Counted from the stretch's first letter, positions 1 to 8,316 are shown. The stretch: DNA of 35,003 nucleotides from Acholeplasmataceae bacterium (GCA_012522345.1 JAAYKO010000056.1:1-35003); one strand, 5' to 3'. Notes: generated by a model not told the origin, from the sequence alone. Numbers and translations: made by a program.

Positions 1-36
1 GTTAAAATAATATTGGTTATTTATTGTATTTGTCAT
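1..36 (-). CDS. Probable transposase, first 12 codons only (runs off the window)
   Basis: An open frame begins with ATG at 36-34 and reads MTNTINNQYYFN up to the window edge. The same frame starts at 34970 in the other repeat copy. It has no ribosome-binding site; the -10-like TATAAT ends six bases before the ATG, so a leaderless mRNA is likely. The call as transposase rests only on its position inside a repeated inverted element. Confidence 0.35.
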   Translation of the reverse strand, partial: MTNTINNQYYFN

Positions 37-127
37 ACTATAATTATACCAAAAAGCCGCCCTGGACTCCAGAGCGGCTTTCTTGTTTTTGAGGGCTATT
101 CAAATTTTTATTTCGTTACAGCCCCTT
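3..127 (-). mobile_element. Outward-facing head of an insertion sequence (left copy)
   Basis: These 125 bases recur without a mismatch, inverted, at 34879-35003. Read on the minus strand from 127 they start with a tip AAGGGGCTGTAACG, followed by a subterminal partial palindrome (GGGCTGT/ATAGCCC), a GC-rich hairpin, the -10-like box TATAAT at 48-43 and an ATG at 36. The match stops at 127/128, which I take as the element's outer edge. Only one end of the element is present, so its length, other end and target duplication cannot be seen. The tip recalls IS1182-type elements, but that assignment is a guess. Confidence 0.7.
55..83 (-). terminator. Hairpin terminator inside the IS head (left copy)
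   Basis: The arms AAAGCCGC and GCGGCTTT enclose CTGGA/TCCAG with a single C:A mismatch. On the minus strand the stem is followed by a short T run, on the plus strand by TTTCTTGTTTTT, so it could end transcripts from either side. It lies exactly where the -35 region of the transposase promoter would be, consistent with shielding the transposase gene from outside transcription. Confidence 0.6.
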
Positions 128-134
128 ATTTTTT

Positions 135-260
135 TTAAGATGATAGCGGATTAAAAGGAATTCCAGCAGACTTTGGAGCTCGTGATTTTTTGGTTATCAC
201 TGCTAAAACAATTAAAGTAACAATGTAAGGTAGCATTCTAAAAATCATTGAGAACGGCTT
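135..260 (-). pseudogene. Relic: C-terminus of a nucleoside/sugar ABC transporter permease
   Basis: Read on the minus strand, an open stretch of about 41 codons ends at a TAA (137-135) and contains MIFRMLPYIVTLIVLAV, then KKSRAPKSAGIPFNP. A final LPY-(I/V)-T membrane helix followed by a basic linker and an APxxxGxPF/Y tail is the usual C-terminus of BmpA-associated nucleoside permeases (COG1079, NupQ-like). The frame is closed upstream by TGA at 263-261, and no start or remainder of the roughly 300-aa protein is present, so this is a decayed fragment. It ends eight bases from the IS edge. Confidence 0.6.
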
Positions 261-369
261 TCATGAGATTATTAACAAACTCAATTGCAATAATATAGTT
301 GTCATCATCCGTTTTTTCAAGTTTTAAACAACTATATTTAACGCCTTCTTTTTTCGCGAAAGCTAGCAT
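238..369 (-). other. Small 43-aa open frame, possibly another gene fragment
   Basis: An ATG at 369-367 opens a 43-codon frame ending in TAG at 240-238. The protein starts MLAFAKKEGVKYSCLK and ends FVNNLMKAVLNDF. It overlaps the permease relic in a different frame by about 20 bases. No ribosome-binding site precedes it (the upstream bases are T/A-rich) and I do not recognise the protein. It reads like the end of a small soluble domain, so it may be a second relic left by the rearrangement that placed the IS here. The rest of the gene-free stretch 128-429 shows nothing else I can support. Confidence 0.25.
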
Positions 370-429
370 TAGTTAAAAATCGCTAGTTTTAGTTTAATTT
401 TATTGCTTAAAGCTTCTTAAATTTTAGTT

Positions 430-891
430 TTATTGCGAAATTTTTTTTAACTTTTCAAGGCTTTCTTCCGTCAGCAAATAAAAATCAAAACATTTCTCTA
501 AAGGCTTTACGAAGTCAACTTCATTTTCATTAATATATTTTACAATTCTTTTTGGAGTTGGATAAACAACTATCGCTTTAGGCCTTCGGAGTTTTTCAAA
601 ACCATGCGTTGATACGAAATTAATTCCTTTGCCGCGATGGATTTGCCAATGACGCTTTGAGTTGATGCTCAATTCTTTGGCATGACCGACATAAACCATC
701 TTCAGCGCAATCTCACTTCCTGCAGATTTAAAAATAAAATCATGGGATGTCTCATTTGATTTTTCAAGTTTGCCATGACGGCTTATCTCTTTAATTATTT
801 TAGTTTTTAATTTGGTTTTTTCAACCAAAATTATAATGTAAGCAATAACTATAATCGCTACAACAACAATTCCAGCAATGATATATGGCAA
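430..891 (-). CDS. Hypothetical protein with one N-terminal membrane helix
   Basis: This 153-aa protein starts with a hydrophobic helix (residues 3-22) and continues as a soluble domain of about 125 residues rich in charged and aromatic residues, with KMVYVGHAKELSIN, HWQIHRGKGINFVS and VVYPTPKRIVKYI. I do not recognise the domain. The start is TTG at 891-889, supported by GAGG eight bases upstream; that GAGGTAG contains the TAG stop of the alpha-glucosidase gene five bases away, so the two are probably translated from one mRNA. The soluble part should face the cytoplasm if the helix is a signal anchor. A nuclease-like fold is imaginable from the beta-strand/Lys pattern, but no catalytic motif can be named. 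Confidence 0.7.
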   Translation of the reverse strand: MPYIIAGIVVVAIIVIAYIIILVEKTKLKTKIIKEISRHGKLEKSNETSHDFIFKSAGSEIALKMVYVGHAKELSINSKRHWQIHRGKGINFVSTHGFEKLRRPKAIVVYPTPKRIVKYINENEVDFVKPLEKCFDFYLLTEESLEKLKKISQ

Positions 892-896
892 TTTTT

Positions 897-2606
897 CTAC
901 CTCTTTTCTACTAAATAAGTAACAGCCTCATAAGATCTTAATTTAAGTTTTGTTAAAACGGTTGAAGAATCATCATAATTTGACAACAAAATTTTAACTA
1001 CTCTATAACCTCTAAGGTAAACAAGCGTTTCGAAGTCAAAGAAATTGACAACTGTTAAAATTGTTTTATCAGCTTCTCTTAAATAAGCATAAACATGAGG
1101 ATTTTGTTTAAGGATTTGTTTATAGGTGCCATAAACAAGGGTTGGAAGATAGTTTTTATCTTTTCTTAACCTAAAAATTTTCCGATAATGTTTTAAGATT
1201 GATTTTTCACTTTCAAGCGCTTTTTTCACATTCACTTCTCGATAATCTGGTGTTATTTTAAACCATGGTTCAACATTGGAAAAACCAGCGTATTTTGAAT
1301 CATCCCAATTCATAATAGTTCTAGCGTTATCTCGAGATGTAAAACTAATTTTATTAATAAATTCTGTTTGCGACCTTTTATTTTGAACAACTTCGATTTG
1401 ATAAAGATTTTTAACAGAAATATCATTAAAATCGGCTATTGTTTTAAAAGGATAGTTAGTCATTCCAATTTCTTCACCTTGATAGATAAAAGGTGTGCCC
1501 CACATAAAATAAAGTGCACTTCCCAGCATTGAACCAGAAAGATATGGTTTTTTGGGATTGCCGTAATGGCTCATCAACCGCGGTTGATCATGATTAAGCC
1601 AATAAATTGGCGCCCAAGCTTTTTCGTATTGACCTCTTTGCCATTTATCAAACACCTTTTTCAAGTTGATTAAGTCCACTTTCACTTCTTGATGGGGATC
1701 AGTTAACTGCCAAACATTATTGCTCCAACAGTGATCGAAATTAAAAACCATACTTAGGGAGCCCTCTTTAACTCCTGCATATCTAATTGCTTCTGAGGGA
1801 GTTGCGCCACCGCCAACTTCACCAACAGTCATAATATCATATTTTGAAAAGACATTTTCTTTGAACTCTTTTAAATAATCAAAGAGAACTGGTAAGTTAG
1901 AAAACATCCGCCAATCTGGTTTGTATTTTTCGGTGCTTTTCATTGTTGAGTCGCTTAATCTTTTTCTTCTACCAATGTGAGCAACAGCATCCGCCCGAAA
2001 ACCATCAATTCCTAAATCAAGCCAAAATCTTGCTGTTTCTTGCATCGCCAAACGAACCTCTTTGTTTGCCCAGTTGAGATCAGGCATTTTTTTTGAAAAA
2101 ATCTTCATGTAAAACTGCTCAGTTTGCTTGTCATACTCCCAACAAGAACCACCGAAAAAGGAAGCCCAATTGGTTGGCTCAATAAGTTTTCCATCAACAA
2201 CTCTTCCGTCGGCCCAAATATAATAATCACGATAAGGATTATTTTTGCTTTTTCTAGATTCAATAAACCATTGATGTTCATCACTTGTTTGATTTAAAAC
2301 AAAATCGATAATTACCTTAAGCCCTTTTTGGTGTGCTTCTTTAATTAAGTTTTTCATATCATCGAGAGTGCCAAATGCTGGATCAACAGTAAAATAATCG
2401 CTAACATCATAGCCATTGTCGTCCATTGGTGACTTATAAAATGGGCAAATCCATAATAGAGTCACTCCTAAATCTTTTAAATAATCAAGTTTTTCTCTAA
2501 TGCCGTTGAGATCGCCAATTCCATCATTATTTGAATCCTTAAAGCTTTTTAAATAAATTTCATAACCGATGGCTTCTTTCCACCATTTTTTTTCATAAAA
2601 TGACAT
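897..2606 (-). CDS. malL: GH13_31 alpha-glucosidase / oligo-1,6-glucosidase
   Basis: A cytosolic glycoside hydrolase that releases glucose from the non-reducing ends of malto- or isomalto-oligosaccharides. The family's WWKEA.GYEIYLKSF opening and the Ca/Mg loop DSNNDGIGDL are present. Region II GFRADAVAHI gives the nucleophile (Asp206), region III MTVGEVGG the acid/base (Glu263), and region IV NHDQPR is intact. Region I reads DFVLNQTSDEH, with Gln106 (codon CAA) in place of the nearly invariant His. I place the start at the ATG at 2606, not at an in-frame codon at 2654, because AAGGAG lies nine bases upstream and the protein then begins at the normal family position (569 aa). A promoter lies upstream at 2700-2728. 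There is no signal peptide. Specificity (alpha-1,4 or alpha-1,6) cannot be fixed by eye. Confidence 0.9.
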   Translation of the reverse strand: MSFYEKKWWKEAIGYEIYLKSFKDSNNDGIGDLNGIREKLDYLKDLGVTLLWICPFYKSPMDDNGYDVSDYFTVDPAFGTLDDMKNLIKEAHQKGLKVIIDFVLNQTSDEHQWFIESRKSKNNPYRDYYIWADGRVVDGKLIEPTNWASFFGGSCWEYDKQTEQFYMKIFSKKMPDLNWANKEVRLAMQETARFWLDLGIDGFRADAVAHIGRRKRLSDSTMKSTEKYKPDWRMFSNLPVLFDYLKEFKENVFSKYDIMTVGEVGGGATPSEAIRYAGVKEGSLSMVFNFDHCWSNNVWQLTDPHQEVKVDLINLKKVFDKWQRGQYEKAWAPIYWLNHDQPRLMSHYGNPKKPYLSGSMLGSALYFMWGTPFIYQGEEIGMTNYPFKTIADFNDISVKNLYQIEVVQNKRSQTEFINKISFTSRDNARTIMNWDDSKYAGFSNVEPWFKITPDYREVNVKKALESEKSILKHYRKIFRLRKDKNYLPTLVYGTYKQILKQNPHVYAYLREADKTILTVVNFFDFETLVYLRGYRVVKILLSNYDDSSTVLTKLKLRSYEAVTYLVEKR

Positions 2607-2699
2607 TTGACTTAACTCCTTTGCAATAAAACTATTCTTAGGATAAAACTTCACAACTATTTTGTTTAGTTTGTTTTAAAAGTTTTATGGTGCCACTTT

Positions 2700-2728
2700 A
2701 TTATACAATAAAAACTCAAATATGGTAA
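2700..2728 (-). promoter_or_regulatory. Promoter of the alpha-glucosidase / 153-aa gene pair
   Basis: On the minus strand TTACCA (2728-2723) and a perfect TATAAT (2705-2700) are 17 bases apart. Transcription would start near 2693, giving a leader of roughly 87 bases. The elements overlap the region that must hold the divergent promoter of the plus-strand pullulanase-like gene, so the two directions may compete or share a regulator. Confidence 0.55.
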
Positions 2729-2749
2729 TATATTACTAAAGGTGGTCAA

Positions 2750-5278
2750 ATGAAAACTCTTAAAAAAATCATCTGTTTGTTGTTGCTAATTGTCGCTATT
2801 AACATAAAACCGCTTTTATTTGCTGTTAATAGTGATTTAGAAATCTATTTTTTCAATCCCAATAATGAACTCGAAGACACAACACTAACTCTTCATAAGC
2901 AAGACGATGATGCTCTTGTGGGAAGTTTTTCTAAATCTGAATTTTTAATTAATGAAGCTGTTTGGCAAAAGTTTTGGCTAACAGATTTTTCTTTTGCTGA
3001 AGAAACCTACATTTTAAAAGTTAAACTAGGAACTGAAAAGAGTTTTTCGTTAGAGCTAAATTTAAATGAAGCCGCTTTTTCTGAAGAAGTTTACACTTTT
3101 TATTTAAAAGATGAAGTCTTAGCACCAAATCTTGAAGATTTCGCAACAAATATTTCTTACGCAACTTTTATTGATCGCACAACTATTAAGTTTTCTTTAA
3201 CCAATCCGCTAAGCGATAATGATGAAATTACACTTCTCGTTGAAGACCGAATTTTAGAAATAGTTTCGCATTCACATGTCGGTGATTATTATTTATTAAA
3301 GCTAAAAGACAGTGATGAATTAGATTTTAAAAAAGAATATACTTTAATAATCGATGGTAATGATGGCCTTGCTCCACAGATGAAATATATCCGCTTTGAT
3401 GATGTTTATAATCAAGGCTTTTTTAGCGGTTCTTTTGCTTATGATGGTGATGATTTAGGTGTCGTGTATACAAGATTTTCAACAAATTTTAAACTTTGGG
3501 CACCAACACTAAAAGAAGTTTTTTTAAATCTTTATCGTGGCGAGTCAAAAGAAACTTATGCGATGAAAGATGATAACTACGGCATTTTTAGTTATGAAAA
3601 ATCAGGCGATTTAAAAGATTATTTTTATACTTTTTCTTTTACTCGTTTTGGCATTGAATATGAAATAATTGACCCTTATGCTAAATATCTTTCTCCCGAC
3701 AAAACGATGGGGAAAATTATTAATCTCAATCAAACCAACCCTGGAAGATTTAAAACTTTCCACCATCCCAATTTTTCTGGATTTTATGGAGATGCAGTTA
3801 TTTATGAGTCCTCTGTTTTACAACTCGATAATGGTGCTGAGCCTACTTATTTAAATCTAGCCGATGACAATAGTTTTATTGAGCTTAATAATTTAAAATA
3901 TTCGACTGGAATTAGTCATTTAAAGGAACTTGGAATCACTCATTTAGCATTGAGTGATTTGCTTGCTTCTAATTATTCTTTAAGTTCAATTAATTCACTT
4001 TATGCAAGCAGTGCTGTTCCAACAAAAGAACTCAATGATTTAAAACTTCTAATCCAAAGGCTTAATGAAAATGGAATTAGAGTTATTTTGGATTTGAATC
4101 TCAACAATTTACCTATCGCAAGCCTAGAGCTTTTAATGCCAGGCTATTATTATGAGCAAAAACTTGGGGACCTCGTAAGTTCTGATGATACTAATGTCCT
4201 TTTTAATACTGATCATTACATGGTCAATAAATATCTTGCCAATTCAATAATTTATTTAATTAAGGAGTTTCGATTTTCTGGTCTGAAAATAACACCTTTA
4301 AATGTCTTTACTGTCGATCAAGTCAACTCTTTGTGGCGCAGTATAAATGAGTTTGATGAATCGTTTGTTTTTTATGGTGAGTTTAAAGATCTCGAAACAG
4401 TGAGCACTTCTGAGAAAATATCACCCAAAATAATGGATCAAGCAAAATATATCGGTTTTATCGATGAGAAAAGATTTACCGCTTTAGAAGAGGGCTTTTT
4501 TACCTCGACTTCTAGTCGGGGGATTAAAGATTACATTTTATCTTCATGGACTACAAACTATAATACTTTGCAGCCATATCAGTCTTTTAAACGCTTAAAT
4601 TATTTTGAAGAACTCTCGCCACAAATCAATCATCAAATAAAAGTTATTCAACTTCTCTCATATGGAACACCAGTAATCAAAGGTGGTGAAGAGCTAAATC
4701 AACACGATACTTTAAGACTTGGTTATCATAATAAAGAGCAACAAAAAAACTTGTTTAAACTTTATCAAGACTTAATTACTTTCCGCAAAGAACATGCCAG
4801 TTTAAAATTTGCTGAACATCGTTTAATTAAAAAAGAGGTCAGCTTCTACATCGATAATGATACTGTTGTTTACCGAATTATTAGCATCAATGATTTATTC
4901 CCTGATTTTTTGATTATCCATTATTTAGGTGAAGATAGTAAAACAAACTTTCAAGTGCCTAAAGGATTGCCCGGCAAGGAAGAATACAATACCGATGGCG
5001 AATGGAATTGGCAAATCGCTTTTGATAGTCGCGATATTTATAATCTCGGCGATGAGTTTAATAGTCAAGATGAGATTATTCTTTACAAGTATCAAAGTCT
5101 AGTTATGCACTACGGGTTAAATAAGTCTAATCTAAGTGCCGAGCCAATACCAATTCCAAATATTCCAACTAAACCAGATTATACCGTTTTACTGCTTATT
5201 ATTTCAGGAGTTGTTTTAGTGTTAGCCGGCAGTGTCGGAATCTTCTTTTTAATTAAAACAACTAAAAAAACTAATTGA
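2750..5278 (+). CDS. Surface pullulanase-like protein (GH13_14 type) with degenerate active site
   Basis: An 842-aa protein with a signal peptide (1-26), a beta-rich N-terminal region, a pullulanase N2-like segment (about 130-215), a CBM48-like module starting YDGDDLGVVYTRFS (231), a GH13 barrel-like region (345-680), a C-terminal beta domain, and a membrane anchor (811-835) followed by KTTKK. The alignment to type I pullulanase is clear, but the catalytic sites are lost. Region I is ILDLNLNNL instead of VxDVVYNHT, region II FSGLKITPLN instead of FRFDLMG (Thr515 for the nucleophile Asp, Lys for Arg), and region IV NYFEELSP instead of NYVESHDN. Only the region III Glu544 (FYGEF) remains. The frame is intact, with AAAGGTGG before the ATG. 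A catalytically dead, cell-surface glucan-binding role is inferred; a retained low activity cannot be excluded. Confidence 0.85.
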   Translation: MKTLKKIICLLLLIVAINIKPLLFAVNSDLEIYFFNPNNELEDTTLTLHKQDDDALVGSFSKSEFLINEAVWQKFWLTDFSFAEETYILKVKLGTEKSFSLELNLNEAAFSEEVYTFYLKDEVLAPNLEDFATNISYATFIDRTTIKFSLTNPLSDNDEITLLVEDRILEIVSHSHVGDYYLLKLKDSDELDFKKEYTLIIDGNDGLAPQMKYIRFDDVYNQGFFSGSFAYDGDDLGVVYTRFSTNFKLWAPTLKEVFLNLYRGESKETYAMKDDNYGIFSYEKSGDLKDYFYTFSFTRFGIEYEIIDPYAKYLSPDKTMGKIINLNQTNPGRFKTFHHPNFSGFYGDAVIYESSVLQLDNGAEPTYLNLADDNSFIELNNLKYSTGISHLKELGITHLALSDLLASNYSLSSINSLYASSAVPTKELNDLKLLIQRLNENGIRVILDLNLNNLPIASLELLMPGYYYEQKLGDLVSSDDTNVLFNTDHYMVNKYLANSIIYLIKEFRFSGLKITPLNVFTVDQVNSLWRSINEFDESFVFYGEFKDLETVSTSEKISPKIMDQAKYIGFIDEKRFTALEEGFFTSTSSRGIKDYILSSWTTNYNTLQPYQSFKRLNYFEELSPQINHQIKVIQLLSYGTPVIKGGEELNQHDTLRLGYHNKEQQKNLFKLYQDLITFRKEHASLKFAEHRLIKKEVSFYIDNDTVVYRIISINDLFPDFLIIHYLGEDSKTNFQVPKGLPGKEEYNTDGEWNWQIAFDSRDIYNLGDEFNSQDEIILYKYQSLVMHYGLNKSNLSAEPIPIPNIPTKPDYTVLLLIISGVVLVLAGSVGIFFLIKTTKKTN

Positions 5279-5294
5279 TTTTTTGAGGTGAAAA

Positions 5295-7118
5295 ATGCAC
5301 GCAAAGAAACTTTATCATCAAGCAAAAAGTAGTTACTCTTATTCTTATGACAACAAGACAATCCATCTTTGGCTACGAACTGCTAAAGATGCTTTTTTAG
5401 AAGCTTCCGTTCTCTATGGCGATCCCTTTCTTTATGAACCGATTGATAAAGAGATGACAATTTGGGTTTGGCTTAATGAAACTAAAAATGTTAAGATGGA
5501 AAAACGATTAACGGATTTAGAGTTTGACTATTATTTTATCGCCATTCAACCACCTTATAAAAGAGTTAAATATGCCTTTTTGTTAGATAATCGCTATCTT
5601 TTTGGCACCCGCGAAACATATGATTTAAAAACTGATTTAAAAGGGGATAAGAAATACAATCTTTTTAATTATTTTAATTATCCTTTTATCCATGAAGAAG
5701 ATCTTTTCACTATTCCAAAGTGGGTTAATCAAACGGTCTGGTATCAGATTTTTCCTGACCGCTTTAACCGCAGTTTAAATTATCATAATCAACCAACTCA
5801 CCCTTGGTTTGGACCTGAACAAAAGGTTACTAATCAGATGAAACTCGGCGGAAATATTTTAGGAATTATTGAAAAACTTGACTATCTTCAAGATTTGGGA
5901 TGTAATGGAATTTATTTTACCCCGATTTTTAAAAGCCCCTCGAATCATAAATATGATACTAAAGATTATTTTCAAATCGATCCTGATTTCGGCACCAACG
6001 ATGATTTTAAATTGTTAGTCGAGAAAGCTCACGAAAAAGGAATTAAAATCATTTTAGATGGTGTTTTTAATCATTGTGGTTATGAACATCCCTTTTTCCA
6101 AGATGTCATAAAAAATGGCAAGGATTCGATTTATTATGATTGTTTCTACATTCAAAATGAGCCGCTGATAAATTTTGAACTTGACCATAATGCAAAACCA
6201 ATTTACAACCAGGCTATTATCCCCAACTATTTAACTTTCGCTTTTACTCCTTTTATGCCTAAATGGAATACTAACAATCCAATTGCGAGAAAACATCTGT
6301 TAGATGTTGCGAAATTTTGGATTGAAAACTATGATATTGATGGTTGGCGTTTAGATGTTTCAAATGAAGTTTCTCATGATTTTTGGCGCGAGTTTAGGCA
6401 AGTTGTTAAAACTTCAAAAAAAGAAGCCTTTATTTTTGGTGAAAATTGGGATTATTCTGGACCTTGGCTTTTAGGAGATCAATTAGATGCAGTAATGAAC
6501 TATGAGTTTGTTTATCCTCTTTGGCAATATTTTGCCCAAGAAAGCCATTCGATACCAATCAAAGCCAATCAATTCCGCAAACTGATCAATAAACTTTTAA
6601 CAAGTTATCCACTACAAGTTACAGAAGCGATGTTTAACTTAGTTGAATCGCACGATACAGAAAGAGTAATTTATCGCAGTAGCGAAAATAAAAATTTGGC
6701 CTTTTTGTTTTATTTGTTTATGTTTGCTTATCCAGGGAGACCAAACATCTACTATGGTGGTGAAGTTGGTTTGAGCGGCGGACATGATCCAGATTCTAGA
6801 AGAGCGATGCCTTGGGATGAAAAAACGCAAGATTTAAATTTTAAAAACTCACTCAAATGGCTAATTAAATTAAGAAAAACAGAAAAGGCCTTTGGGGCAA
6901 GCAATTTTCGTTTTATCCACTCTTCTGATCAAACTAATACAATTGGTATAATGACAAAAAAAGCTGATGAAAAGATAGTTGTTTTCATCAACCCAAATAA
7001 TAAAACTGCTCAAATTGAATATCAAATCGAAGGTTTAAATTTAGCTAATAATCAAAAAATAAAACTTCAAGAAATTAGTCTAGATCCTTATGGCTATTTA
7101 GTTATTAAACTTAAGTAA
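5295..7118 (+). CDS. Neopullulanase / cyclomaltodextrinase (GH13_20)
   Basis: A cytosolic enzyme that hydrolyses cyclodextrins, pullulan or maltodextrins to maltose and panose-like products. The N-terminal roughly 125 residues match the CBM34 dimerisation module typical of the subfamily, and the barrel begins at VNQTVWYQIFPDRF. All catalytic regions are intact: DGVFNH (255-260), MPKWN (the subfamily's MPKLN signature, 321-325), DGWRLDV with nucleophile Asp354, FGENW with Glu383, and ESHDTERV with His453-Asp454. At 607 aa it is of normal size and has no signal peptide. GAGGTGA sits just before the ATG, and the gene follows the pullulanase-like gene by 16 bases, so the two are co-transcribed. 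It converges on the HAD phosphatase gene, with stop codons abutting at 7118/7119 and no visible terminator between. Confidence 0.93.
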   Translation: MHAKKLYHQAKSSYSYSYDNKTIHLWLRTAKDAFLEASVLYGDPFLYEPIDKEMTIWVWLNETKNVKMEKRLTDLEFDYYFIAIQPPYKRVKYAFLLDNRYLFGTRETYDLKTDLKGDKKYNLFNYFNYPFIHEEDLFTIPKWVNQTVWYQIFPDRFNRSLNYHNQPTHPWFGPEQKVTNQMKLGGNILGIIEKLDYLQDLGCNGIYFTPIFKSPSNHKYDTKDYFQIDPDFGTNDDFKLLVEKAHEKGIKIILDGVFNHCGYEHPFFQDVIKNGKDSIYYDCFYIQNEPLINFELDHNAKPIYNQAIIPNYLTFAFTPFMPKWNTNNPIARKHLLDVAKFWIENYDIDGWRLDVSNEVSHDFWREFRQVVKTSKKEAFIFGENWDYSGPWLLGDQLDAVMNYEFVYPLWQYFAQESHSIPIKANQFRKLINKLLTSYPLQVTEAMFNLVESHDTERVIYRSSENKNLAFLFYLFMFAYPGRPNIYYGGEVGLSGGHDPDSRRAMPWDEKTQDLNFKNSLKWLIKLRKTEKAFGASNFRFIHSSDQTNTIGIMTKKADEKIVVFINPNNKTAQIEYQIEGLNLANNQKIKLQEISLDPYGYLVIKLK

Positions 7119-7772
7119 TTAAAACACATCTTTAACAATATCTAACAGTTCTTTAGGACTATTTATATAATAATCTGGTCGGAATTGTTCTAAGTCTTGG
7201 CGTTCGCGAAAGCCATAGAGAACAGCGACCTTTTTTATTTGAGCATTAATTGCTGTTTGCATATCAATTTCTGTATCACCAACATAAAGTGTATCCTTTT
7301 TAGCAACTTGAAGTTGATCAATAATTATCTCAACCATTTGGCTGTCTGGCTTTCTTTTAATGTTTGGCGTTGTACCTATTACATAATCAAAAACGCCTTT
7401 AAAGAGAGTTTCCATTAAATCTACTGTTGCCGAGTGTTGTTTATTAGAACAAACCGCGAGTAAAAAACCAGCTTTCTTTAGAGTTTGAAAAACTTCATGA
7501 AAGCCTTCATAGGCAACTGTATTATCCATTTTATGGATATCGTAGTGAGCATCATAGTAATTATAGTAAGTTTGATATTGTAATTCCGATAAGGCTTTTC
7601 CAACTGCCATTTCAAGTAAATATCGCGGTCCTTTTCCTAAATATTTCTTTATTTCTACTTCTGTTTTAAGCGGCAAATTATACTTTTTTAAAAGATAATT
7701 AACACTATTTGTAATATCGGTTAAAGTATTTAAGATTGTTCCATCTAAATCAAAGATAATTAGCTTTTTCAT
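7119..7772 (-). CDS. gph: HAD-superfamily phosphatase, phosphoglycolate phosphatase-like
   Basis: A cytosolic phosphatase of 217 aa. Motif I FDLDGTILNT (Asp8 nucleophile, Asp10) is followed by a helical cap (about 15-85), motif II CSNK, motif III Lys in KRKPD and motif IV YVGDTEIDMQTA. The cap type and the GDTEIDM motif place it with Gph/PpaX-like enzymes, which act on 2-phosphoglycolate or pyrophosphate; the substrate is not readable from sequence. The start ATG at 7772 has GGAG eight bases upstream, inside the end of the Nudix gene, which it overlaps by 23 bases. This implies translational coupling, and both may belong to a house-cleaning pair. Confidence 0.85.
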   Translation of the reverse strand: MKKLIIFDLDGTILNTLTDITNSVNYLLKKYNLPLKTEVEIKKYLGKGPRYLLEMAVGKALSELQYQTYYNYYDAHYDIHKMDNTVAYEGFHEVFQTLKKAGFLLAVCSNKQHSATVDLMETLFKGVFDYVIGTTPNIKRKPDSQMVEIIIDQLQVAKKDTLYVGDTEIDMQTAINAQIKKVAVLYGFRERQDLEQFRPDYYINSPKELLDIVKDVF

Positions 7773-8316
7773 CTAAAATTCTCCTAATTATTTTCTCGTA
7801 TACTGGCAACATCACTTTTTCATTTACATATTGGTCGAGCTCTGAGATTAAAATCCATTTCACACCTTTAGTTTCAGCTTTATTAACTGTTAATTCAGCT
7901 TCTTCATTAGCGATAAAAGCGTAAGTAACATTGAGGTGTTGATGACTCGAAAGAGCTTCTCCGTTTTTATAATGGCTCCAAACAGGGAGAATTTCAATAC
8001 TAATTGGCTCTTTGCTTAAAGGCTTGACTTCTTTAATTCCTGATTCTTCTAAGAGTTCTTTTTTACTCACTTGGAAAAAATTATGAGAACCATCCATATG
8101 GCCTCCCATCCAACCCCAAGAACGGTAAATTTTATGATAAATAAAAAGCACTTTATCAAAATTCTCATTGATAACTACTGCTGAACTTGAAAAATGAAAA
8201 AAAGAAAAGCGCTTAAAAAGTTGTTTGCCAAATATTTGATATGCCTTTAACATGAACTTTTTATCAGCTATTTCAAAATCATCTTTGGGAATGTAATTTT
8301 CGATTGTTTTAATCAT
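7750..8316 (-). CDS. Nudix hydrolase
   Basis: A 188-aa protein with the Nudix box spanning GGHMDGSHNFFQ and KKELLEESGI, i.e. the GX5EX7REUXEEXGU pattern with Lys-Glu for Arg-Glu and without the first Glu. Such GGH(M/L)DG variants are common in environmental Nudix proteins that hydrolyse nucleoside diphosphates linked to other moieties. The C-terminal part contains VKWILISELDQYV. GAGG precedes the ATG at 8316. The first gene of a two-gene unit with the HAD phosphatase, it is divergent from tRNA-Lys. The substrate is unknown, and weaker metal binding is possible because of the altered box. Confidence 0.85.
   Translation of the reverse strand: MIKTIENYIPKDDFEIADKKFMLKAYQIFGKQLFKRFSFFHFSSSAVVINENFDKVLFIYHKIYRSWGWMGGHMDGSHNFFQVSKKELLEESGIKEVKPLSKEPISIEILPVWSHYKNGEALSSHQHLNVTYAFIANEEAELTVNKAETKGVKWILISELDQYVNEKVMLPVYEKIIRRILDEKANYL

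Noticed and set aside
2607-2654. A 16-codon N-terminal extension of the alpha-glucosidase
   Set aside because: AAGGAG sits within it at the right distance from the ATG at 2606, and the family starts at that ATG.
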